From Candidatus Atribacteria bacterium 1244-E10-H5-B2 (GTDB lineage Bacteria; Atribacterota; JS1; SB-45; 34-128), in the NCBI GenBank assembly GCA_003575245.1, contig NMQN01000856.1:1-8110 (forward strand): a DNA stretch of 8,110 nucleotides, in the 5' to 3' direction. Position 1 is the first letter of the stretch; each line of letters opens with the position of its first letter. Under the pieces are notes generated by a model. It was not told the DNA's origin. It saw nothing but the letters and a program-made list of their open reading frames with translations, and ran no database searches. This document shows, in pieces, positions 1-6,645 of this stretch. Made by a program: the position numbers and the translations under genes.

Positions 1-86
1 TATTTATATACCAATCTTTCTCCGGTTACTATGACAGTCCATGAACACACTGCACAACTCAAACAAGATTATGCTTCAAATATTCA
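1..86. repeat. Terminal fold-back: exact inverted copy of 1035-1120
   Basis: All 86 bases are the reverse complement of 1035-1120; identity ends at base 87 (t, where the copy would give g). The partner encodes helicase residues 978-1006. The arm runs to the very first base of the window and supplies the false end of the helicase frame. There are 948 bp between the arms, so this is not a simple hairpin. It is best read as a chimeric contig end. Confidence 0.97.
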
Positions 87-3000
87 TCCAATGCCCTATC
101 TTTTACTACTTTTAACCCAGCGCTCTCCCAAATATATCCATTTGCTACAACCTGACTGCCGGGAGCAAATTCTGAGATAGCAATACGAAGATCTCGTTCC
201 AATCGAATTTTTTTTGATTCTTTAATGTGAGATAAAGGTGTAAGTTCCACGACATCAACAGGAAAACCATACTTTGGAATAACAGTGTGGGTTGCAAGGA
301 AATCTATAAGTTGCCTTCTCTGAATAGTATTCATTCTATCACTAGCCCAATTACGGTCTCGGGTTAGTTGGTTTTCCTTAAACTTATTTCCACCAGAATC
401 GATAATCTGTTTTAGTTCTTCTCCCTTATTTTGATAGAATTCTTTCAATTTTAGATACTCGTCCTTTATTTGCGCTTCAGCAGTTTCTAAAATACCTTCT
501 TTATCGCCAAGTAAACCTTTTATCCATCCCCAGTTCTCTAAACCAAAAATATCATGGAGATTCTCGGGTATCGTCCTTTTCAGGGACTCCAATATGACTA
601 TAGGTTTGTTTTTAAGATATTCTTGTAGCTTATTAGGCCCGGAAGTACCTTCTCCTTCAATATGGAAGAAAGAGTCTACATTCCCAAAATAGTCGGGATA
701 TTCTTTAAAAAACTTTGCCAAAACTACTGAATACAAATGACGCCGCACAATTTTTTCGTTACGGATTTCAACAACAGGTGGTTTTATTTGACCTCCAACC
801 ATTTTTTCTGGTTCTTTGAAATATGTGAGATCATGGGATCTAAGTTGAGCAAAAGTCAGAGTGAAACCAATCGAGTCAAGTCTGCGTCCCGCTCTTCCCG
901 ATCTCTGAATATAGTTTGAGGGTTCGGGAGGAACATTACGCAAGAATATTGTTTCTAACTCTCCAAGGTCTACTCCCAATTCAAAGGTTGTTGAACAACT
1001 TAATACATTTATTTCGCCTTTTATGAATTTTTGCTGAATATTTGAAGCATAATCTTGTTTGAGTTGTGCAGTGTGTTCATGGACTGTCATAGTAACCGGA
1101 GAAAGATTGGTATATAAATACCGATAATGGTTCTTCATAATCTCTTCTCGTCTCGATGAAGAATCCAATAGTTCAAGTTTTCCGTTGCAACCAAAAGTAG
1201 GACAAACGCTCCTAATATTTACTGGCGATATTAGTCCACATTTATCACAGATGAAACGTGAAGCATTTTGTCCCTCTTGAACAATTTGCCAATATTTATA
1301 ATCAAGTTGAAAAAGCACCCCTTGAGTAGAATCACTAAACTGATAAAGACCTTTATCTGTCCAGTTCGTTTTTAAGTCGTCCCATATTTTACCCAGTAAT
1401 TTTCTACATTTATTTTTAACTGCTTCTTCACCAGTAATTTGCTTATACAACTTTTGTAAGAATTCTACCCTTGTGTTAAATCGCCCAGAAGTTGGGATAA
1501 AAGAATAAATCCCCTTTTTAATTGCTTTGCTTTTTTCTTGATTTTCGCCTCGGAATTTGTATTCTTTGTTTCTGTGAAAACGAGCAAAAATCTCATCTTG
1601 CGGATTTGGACCATCATTGGGGAAAGTTATTGCCTTATTGAAACGAAGAGTATTAATAAGTATTTGATACAACGCTATTGACTCATCCTCCGATAAATTC
1701 CAAGGGGATTTAGAAAGATCCTCTATCGGTTTCCATTTTTTTGGTGGAATTGACAAGAAAGATAGTAAACCTACCCCCTCTAAACAAATTCTACGATCTA
1801 ATGCACAAAATTCCTGCAATATCCAACCCCACATCTCTTTTTTCTTCTCTCTTTCATCCATGCTTGGGTCAAAAAGATATTTTTCCTCACTAAGTTTCAG
1901 GACATCATCACAAAGAGTTTGAAGCCTGTAATCTTCCACAGATTGATTTTGGTGGAGGGCTTCTATAATGAGACGCCTAAATAAAATCCGCTTGTAGGTA
2001 TATTCCAAGTAAGGGGCAAAAAAGGCTGCATCTTGTCTACTGTCGGAAAACGCAAGAATTTTATTCTCCCCCTGCTTTTTCTTTTTCAGATTCTGAAATA
2101 GTACTGTTGCTAATACGGCAGCAGGAGCATCCTGTTGAAAAATAAATTCCCGAACAATGTTAATAGACCGCAAACCACATAGATAACACTTATTAAGAAT
2201 CCCATTTTTAGGTATAATTTCAATCAGTGTCCGGATAGTACCACTTTCATGACCACAATTGCAGGTAGTAACCTCATTTTCCTCCCAAACCGCCCCACAT
2301 TTTATACATAATTTCCATATCTTACCCTTATTCGCAATCTCCTCTGGAACTGCCACCTCTTCATCTTCATCCTCTTCAAGTTGGGTTTCTTCTTTCCATA
2401 ATAGAAAATATCTATTTTTTCGTCGGATATCCATCTTACTAAAGGAATGTTTTAGTTTCCCCTCTACAATGTCACCGACTAAGTATTCCTGCCCACACCG
2501 ACGACAGGAAGCAAGATCAAAAACCGCATATCCTTCTTCTGTTTTCTCACGCCGTTCCAAGAATATTCTTGGTTCTGGATAAAACGATACAAAAATACCT
2601 TCAGGTGCACGAACAAATAGATGGTAACGGGCAGGTAAAAGCGGTAATGACTCTTTATCAGGACGTGCCCAAACTGCGATATTCACAAGACTTTTGAGGG
2701 CTTGACGATGTGTATCTGAAGAGTTATCAGTTTCGAAAAGTTGCTTAACACAATTTTCAAACTTAGTCGGCCCTTCCTCAAGCAAATTCCTTAATTTTAC
2801 GATTTTTTCATCCCTTGATAAGAGTCGGCATAGAAACTTCTTAACAACACCATCTGATTGTTCTTTCGCTTCAGTTAAAATGTTATGTGGAACTCCATGC
2901 CTCTTGCATATTTCGTAGCATTGCTCTAGAAACAAGGATCCTACTACACTTCTTCTTATTGCATCATCAAGTATTGAGTACAACTGAACTGAAGGTTTAA

Positions 3001-4051
3001 AGGTTTCACTTTTAAGAATTTGCGTTTTAATTTTCTTGCCCTTTATTATATCTTGCCGATTCTCATCCTCTGCATCCCCTTCAAACTTTTCTCCAAAAAG
3101 ATTTATAGCAAATTCCGCTACCTTCCCAAAATCTTTTTCTTTCTTAACCAAAGTAGCACTTGTTGCAATACACTGTAAAAACCCTTTTTTACCGTCACAA
3201 ACCCGGTCTTTTAACCGTCGGATAAGCATTCCCATTTCAATACCATTTGCTCCGCTATAAATGTGAGCTTCATCTAACACTAAAAATTTCCAATGCGTTG
3301 CGTATTTACCATCAAAAAAAGAAGAATCCTTTGGACGTAAGAGAAGATATTCTAGCATTGCATAGTTTGTTATAAGGATATGCGGTGGATTCTCTCTCAT
3401 TTCTTCTCTTGATAGAAGTTCACTTTTTACTGGATTAACGTCGGGATTCCTGAGTCTAAACTTTTCCTCGCCCTGTTTTTTTGCTTCTGGTGTATCCCCT
3501 ACATATCTACCAAAAGTTATTCGTATATCCGGAATTTCTTTTTCCATTATTCTTGTGATCTCTCTTAATCTGCGTAACTGATCATTTGCCAATACATTCA
3601 TGGGGTATAGTAAAAGGGTACGAACTCCTGGTGTGAGTTTGCCCTCTTCATGTTCCTTTAAAAGGTGATTATAAATTGGCAAAAGAAAGCATTCAGTTTT
3701 TCCACTGCTTGTACCTGAAGCAATAACTACATTTCTACCATTTAATATTTTTCTAAGTGCTTTTTCTTGATGAAGATAAAGAGGATTGTCTCGTAAATAA
3801 GGGAGGGCATTATAGATAAAATCTTCTAAAGTTTTGCTTAATAATCCTTGCTCAATCAAATTCTTGAGGTAACAACCGCTTTCAAATGGCGGTATTGCTT
3901 CTAATATTGGGCCATTAGTAAACCCAAATTTTCTTGTCTCTTCGTAAAACAATTCTCGTAGTTTTTCATCCCTCAGACGGAAAGCACTGGTGAGATACCT
4001 GGTATAACTTTCTTTAATCTCTTGCGTTAATTTTATTGGATCAAGGGGCAT
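59..4051 (-). CDS. Large DEAH-box SF2 helicase, DruE/DUF1998-type, C-terminus lost at a fold-back junction
   Basis: This is a predicted ATP-driven DNA helicase or translocase of the large defence-helicase type. Motifs seen, by residue: Walker A ASGTSSGKTE (111-120), motif Ia LLLYPMNVLANDQ (146-158), TNYAMLEYLLLRP (228-240), DEAH box DEAH (260-263), SAT (298-300), a motif IV-like KILAFSDSRQDAAFF (664-678), motif V LSCSTTFELGVDLG (1017-1030) and motif VI YIQRSGRAGRR (1047-1057). Two cysteine clusters lie between the lobes, at 516-625 and 935-955. The segment EFAPGSQVVANGYIW (1294-1308) resembles the entry to a DUF1998 region, which in relatives carries further cysteines; here the frame ends soon after. 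The last eight residues (EYLKHNLV) and the stop lie in the inverted copy at 1-86, so native coding runs only to about base 87 and the gene is partial. The start at 4051 has a strong GAGAGG site 8 nt upstream and overlaps the upstream gene by 11 bp. The helicase class is secure; the Druantia (DruE-like) assignment is inferred from size, Cys inserts and partner gene. Confidence 0.9.
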   Translation of the reverse strand: MPLDPIKLTQEIKESYTRYLTSAFRLRDEKLRELFYEETRKFGFTNGPILEAIPPFESGCYLKNLIEQGLLSKTLEDFIYNALPYLRDNPLYLHQEKALRKILNGRNVVIASGTSSGKTECFLLPIYNHLLKEHEEGKLTPGVRTLLLYPMNVLANDQLRRLREITRIMEKEIPDIRITFGRYVGDTPEAKKQGEEKFRLRNPDVNPVKSELLSREEMRENPPHILITNYAMLEYLLLRPKDSSFFDGKYATHWKFLVLDEAHIYSGANGIEMGMLIRRLKDRVCDGKKGFLQCIATSATLVKKEKDFGKVAEFAINLFGEKFEGDAEDENRQDIIKGKKIKTQILKSETFKPSVQLYSILDDAIRRSVVGSLFLEQCYEICKRHGVPHNILTEAKEQSDGVVKKFLCRLLSRDEKIVKLRNLLEEGPTKFENCVKQLFETDNSSDTHRQALKSLVNIAVWARPDKESLPLLPARYHLFVRAPEGIFVSFYPEPRIFLERREKTEEGYAVFDLASCRRCGQEYLVGDIVEGKLKHSFSKMDIRRKNRYFLLWKEETQLEEDEDEEVAVPEEIANKGKIWKLCIKCGAVWEENEVTTCNCGHESGTIRTLIEIIPKNGILNKCYLCGLRSINIVREFIFQQDAPAAVLATVLFQNLKKKKQGENKILAFSDSRQDAAFFAPYLEYTYKRILFRRLIIEALHQNQSVEDYRLQTLCDDVLKLSEEKYLFDPSMDEREKKKEMWGWILQEFCALDRRICLEGVGLLSFLSIPPKKWKPIEDLSKSPWNLSEDESIALYQILINTLRFNKAITFPNDGPNPQDEIFARFHRNKEYKFRGENQEKSKAIKKGIYSFIPTSGRFNTRVEFLQKLYKQITGEEAVKNKCRKLLGKIWDDLKTNWTDKGLYQFSDSTQGVLFQLDYKYWQIVQEGQNASRFICDKCGLISPVNIRSVCPTFGCNGKLELLDSSSRREEIMKNHYRYLYTNLSPVTMTVHEHTAQLKQDYASNIQQKFIKGEINVLSCSTTFELGVDLGELETIFLRNVPPEPSNYIQRSGRAGRRLDSIGFTLTFAQLRSHDLTYFKEPEKMVGGQIKPPVVEIRNEKIVRRHLYSVVLAKFFKEYPDYFGNVDSFFHIEGEGTSGPNKLQEYLKNKPIVILESLKRTIPENLHDIFGLENWGWIKGLLGDKEGILETAEAQIKDEYLKLKEFYQNKGEELKQIIDSGGNKFKENQLTRDRNWASDRMNTIQRRQLIDFLATHTVIPKYGFPVDVVELTPLSHIKESKKIRLERDLRIAISEFAPGSQVVANGYIWESAGLKVVKDRALDEYLKHNLV
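1035..1120. repeat. Internal partner of the left fold-back
   Basis: This is the native copy of the 86-bp sequence that reappears inverted at 1-86. It lies within the helicase gene just upstream of motif V (residues 978-1006, starting YLYTNLSPVTM) and is in the correct reading frame, which marks it as the original and the terminal arm as the copy. Confidence 0.96.
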
Positions 4052-6410
4052 ATTTATTACCTCTCATTAAACTATCAAGTACATTCTTTAACTCCCCTGG
4101 GTATGTCTGCTGAAGCAAAACTATTCTTCTTTTCCACTTCTTTTGCCCTTTAATTGGAATTTTATCAACGTAATTACCTATGATAAACTTTATAATCGCC
4201 AGACTCCGTATCACAAAGTCTTTTTTATACATACCAATGTTTTTTTTAGTCCTTTTTTTAGTTTTAATCTCCTGGTAATAAAGTTGGAGTGCTTCTTTGC
4301 AGGCGAGTTTCTCTTTTGGGTAAATAGTTTTTATTCTGTGAAGGACAAAACAAACCTTTGGTAAAGAAAGTGTATTTATCAAATCATAAGAGACAATATT
4401 AGTCGGTAAAGGTTTTTGGATGGCCTGCTTCTCATTAAAATATAGAATCTCAGGGGTTCCTAACAGTTTATGATCCTTTGTCCTGCAGATTTCTATCTTT
4501 AACCTTAGCGCATTCTTGTTCTGTTTTATTGTATCATAGAATTGATTCAATTCTAGATTATAGTTTATCCCTTGTTGGTTGAATTTTTCTCCTTGCAGCC
4601 TCTGGCCATTTGTTTCAAGTATAACTGAGAGGTCATATCTGTTATTGAAATCGTTGGTGCAAATAAGAATATAAAACGATTCACCGTATATTAGCTCATC
4701 TCTTTTTATATTTTGAGGTTTTCCACTCCAAGTCTTGTATTTTGAAGTTTTCCATTTTAATCTTGGAATAGTTATTTGACATCTTGTAAGGATTTCTGGC
4801 TTATCCTTTTTGTTAATGGAAAAACGGACAGTATTTTCTTCAGGCTGAACTTCAATTTGATAAGAATTACTTTCTATGGTCTCAACTTTTCGGTCTACTT
4901 CACAATTCAACGCCCACCTTTCATTACTAACTTTAACTTCGGTAAATTCTGATTTATGTCCTTGATATGAATTAGGAATTATGAGTTTTTTCGGATAATT
5001 TAACTCGATGAAAGGCAACCAACGGAAGAACAATGTTTCATCGGGTATTCTGGTATCTTGCTGGCAGATATCCATTTGAAATTCTCCGTATTTACAAGGT
5101 AGATCATCAGGAAGTTTTAAGTTTAAAGGTTTAACACCACTCCAATTTTCAGTAATAATTCTATAACCAGCTATTTTATTTTGAATCCAAACTGCCCATC
5201 CACATGGATTTTCCCTTGGTGCTTTTATTTTAGCGGTTTCACCTATTAAAAGAGGCATCTGATCTTTAAAATCATCTTCTATTACCTGTCCTTCAATTGA
5301 AAAAGTTGGTTCGCAAGGTAATTTATATTCTTTACTGGTTTTTGTATTTTTTATAACCAGTTCATTCATTTCTTTTAGATTGACACGAAATGGCCGATAC
5401 TGTTCCCATATCCATGTCTCTTCAGATAGGTAGTTGGACTCAGTTTCTAATTTAAAGTCTTCGTGAAGGAGTAACCAAACCATTCTATTGGGAAGTGAAT
5501 TAATATTTCCGTCTTTGTCATAAAGATAATACATTCTACCACGATTGTTTCCTATAGCAACAAAGGCATAAAGATTTTCATTGTTGTGTGAGTATCTATA
5601 TACTTTGTCTTGAAGTTCATCAGGAAAAACAATTTGAAAACTTTTTAAAGGTTTTTTTAATTCTATTCTTTTCTCTTTCACCTTTATATAACCCTGATTA
5701 TCTTCGATAACCTTCACAGCAATATACTGCTCTTCTCTATTTAGTTCAAGGTTATAATATAGTTGTTGTGGAATATTGCTTGCTGGGCTGTGTTTAAATT
5801 GTTGCTTCGGTATAACAAGAAAAACTTTTGCCTCATCAAAATCAATTTCTACAATGGGAGATTCTATTCTTGTAGGAACTTCTTCTCTCCCAATTTCCTT
5901 TTCATTTTTTTTGTTGCTTACTTTTTCTACTTTTGGTAATTGTTTAATTGATTTTAAAATCTTTCTTTTGGCGCCTAAATCTATTTCTTTCCTTCTTTTG
6001 GGAGTGGCTTGCTTATTTTTGTTATCTGATGGCCTTTTTCTTTCATCTGTAGGTTTTTTCTTTATGTATGGTTTTTGTACTCCTTTTTTAGTTTTTTCCA
6101 TATCTGGGTGCTCTGTTTGCGATTCTTTCTCTATTTTTTCTTCTTTTGGTTTTTCTTCCTTTAGAGTTTCATCTTCAGTGCGTATCTCTTCTTTTGATTT
6201 TTCTTTCTCGATAAGTTCTTCTTCAATTGGTTTTTCTTCTGGTAGTACAGCCTTTGCAGATTTCTCTTTGGACATCTGAGTAACTTTAATGGGTTTCTTC
6301 TTAGACAAGACTTTGGCTAGTAGTTTTTTTAACAAATATTTCACCTTTGGGCTAATGCAGAAAGTCTTCCTGAACCATAAAATTAATCTATTGAATAGAT
6401 TGAAAGTCAT
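4041..6410 (-). CDS. Unrecognised 789-aa protein, possible DruH-like partner of the helicase
   Basis: I do not recognise a family. Residues 1-39 are basic and weakly amphipathic (LFNRLILWF, then VKYLLKKLLAKVL); this is not a convincing signal peptide or transmembrane helix. Residues about 44-185 are low-complexity Lys/Glu/Pro, probably disordered, turning more basic after residue 105. From about 190 the sequence alternates hydrophobic and polar residues as beta-rich folds do, with aromatic-rich segments such as ETWIWEQYRPFRV (331-343), NPCGWAVWIQ (401-410) and FFRWLPFIEL (461-470). The C-terminal ~110 residues look helical and basic. No nuclease, ATPase or methylase motif is visible. The start at 6410 is supported by AGGTGA 6 nt upstream; the next in-frame Met, at residue 46, has no such site. 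The 11-bp overlap with the helicase gene implies coupled translation and a shared function. A long uncharacterised protein just before a giant DUF1998-type helicase matches the DruH-DruE order of Druantia type III, but I cannot confirm homology from sequence alone. Confidence 0.85.
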   Translation of the reverse strand: MTFNLFNRLILWFRKTFCISPKVKYLLKKLLAKVLSKKKPIKVTQMSKEKSAKAVLPEEKPIEEELIEKEKSKEEIRTEDETLKEEKPKEEKIEKESQTEHPDMEKTKKGVQKPYIKKKPTDERKRPSDNKNKQATPKRRKEIDLGAKRKILKSIKQLPKVEKVSNKKNEKEIGREEVPTRIESPIVEIDFDEAKVFLVIPKQQFKHSPASNIPQQLYYNLELNREEQYIAVKVIEDNQGYIKVKEKRIELKKPLKSFQIVFPDELQDKVYRYSHNNENLYAFVAIGNNRGRMYYLYDKDGNINSLPNRMVWLLLHEDFKLETESNYLSEETWIWEQYRPFRVNLKEMNELVIKNTKTSKEYKLPCEPTFSIEGQVIEDDFKDQMPLLIGETAKIKAPRENPCGWAVWIQNKIAGYRIITENWSGVKPLNLKLPDDLPCKYGEFQMDICQQDTRIPDETLFFRWLPFIELNYPKKLIIPNSYQGHKSEFTEVKVSNERWALNCEVDRKVETIESNSYQIEVQPEENTVRFSINKKDKPEILTRCQITIPRLKWKTSKYKTWSGKPQNIKRDELIYGESFYILICTNDFNNRYDLSVILETNGQRLQGEKFNQQGINYNLELNQFYDTIKQNKNALRLKIEICRTKDHKLLGTPEILYFNEKQAIQKPLPTNIVSYDLINTLSLPKVCFVLHRIKTIYPKEKLACKEALQLYYQEIKTKKRTKKNIGMYKKDFVIRSLAIIKFIIGNYVDKIPIKGQKKWKRRIVLLQQTYPGELKNVLDSLMRGNKYAP
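4060..4065 (-). promoter_or_regulatory. Ribosome binding site of the helicase gene
   Basis: GAGAGG on the minus strand lies 8 nt before the ATG at 4051, inside the 3' end of the upstream gene. It confirms the helicase start and that the pair is read from one mRNA. Confidence 0.75.
5856..6281 (-). repeat. Low-complexity Lys/Glu-rich coding segment
   Basis: It encodes residues about 44-185 of the 789-aa protein. Short degenerate units such as EEKPIEEE and EEKPKEEK recur, and the plus strand shows repeated tttttcttct-type runs. The first part (to residue ~100) is mixed acidic/basic and the rest is mainly basic. This is a probable flexible linker or tail, not a folded domain. Confidence 0.7.
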
Positions 6411-6416
6411 TTTTTA

Positions 6417-6422
6417 TCACCT
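6417..6422 (-). promoter_or_regulatory. Ribosome binding site of the 789-aa protein gene
   Basis: AGGTGA on the minus strand ends 6 nt before the ATG at 6410 and decides this start over the internal Met at residue 46. Its first two bases are also the end of a short 6-bp inverted repeat (6421-6426 with 6434-6439), which might partly mask the site. Confidence 0.7.
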
Positions 6423-6468
6423 ATTTTCTAATTAAATAGTCGCTAAGTAAAATGCCGCCTAACTACTA

Positions 6469-6490
6469 ATAAACGCTTTGCTGCGTTTAT
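6469..6490 (-). other. Perfect 8-bp hairpin in the leader
   Basis: ATAAACGC (6469-6476) and GCGTTTAT (6483-6490) are exact inverted repeats around a 6-nt loop. It is the most stable-looking structure in the gap and lies about 60 nt upstream of the start codon at 6410. No T-run follows on the minus strand, so it is not a classic intrinsic terminator; a regulatory or protein-binding role is possible. Confidence 0.4.
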
Positions 6491-6502
6491 CCTGCAAAAT
6501 AG

Positions 6503-6523
6503 CATGATATTCTCAGTATCGTG
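6503..6523 (-). other. Hairpin in the leader (7-bp stem with one G-T pair, 7-nt loop)
   Basis: On the plus strand CATGATA (6503-6509) pairs with TATCGTG (6517-6523). On the minus strand it is followed by only a short T-run (tatttt), so it could be a weak terminator for the Res-like gene or a leader structure. Neither role is secure. Confidence 0.3.
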
Positions 6524-6645
6524 ATTATTTTTTATTATAAATTAATGTAATTTATATATTATTCAATTGTTAATAATATAGGATCTAGTTACAATTTTAG
6601 AAAAATATTATGTTGAATTTAGCGATCTAACTCTATTTAATTAAT

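Larger units (their letters stand above)
6411..6645 (-). promoter_or_regulatory. 235-bp AT-rich intergenic leader of the two-gene operon
   Basis: This is the only real gap between genes. It must hold the end of the Res-like transcript and probably the promoter for the 789-aa protein and helicase. On the minus strand there is a perfect TATAAT (6539-6534); the nearest reasonable -35, TTGAAT (6566-6561), is 21 bp away, which is too far for a standard sigma-70 promoter, so the call is weak. A start just downstream would leave a leader of about 120 nt containing two hairpins. I see no tRNA, small ORF with a good ribosome site, or recognisable riboswitch. Confidence 0.35.

Noticed and set aside
737..919. 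Short plus-strand open frames at 737-919, 3036-3260 and 4143-4364
   Set aside because: All lie antisense within conserved coding sequence and lack ribosome sites.
2259..2582. Plus-strand open frame of 107 codons opposite the helicase
   Set aside because: It has a Ser run antisense to the acidic stretch of the helicase insert and no supporting signals.
5776..6279. Plus-strand open frame of 167 codons
   Set aside because: It is the antisense of the Lys/Glu-rich segment, which gives a Ser/Phe-rich product with no ribosome site; the minus-strand gene is clearly the real one.
6457..6618. Integron attC-like ends (GCCTAAC at 6457 and GTTGAAT at 6612)
   Set aside because: They match the loose core consensus only; the span is about 162 bp and the inner arms are not complementary, so this is probably chance.
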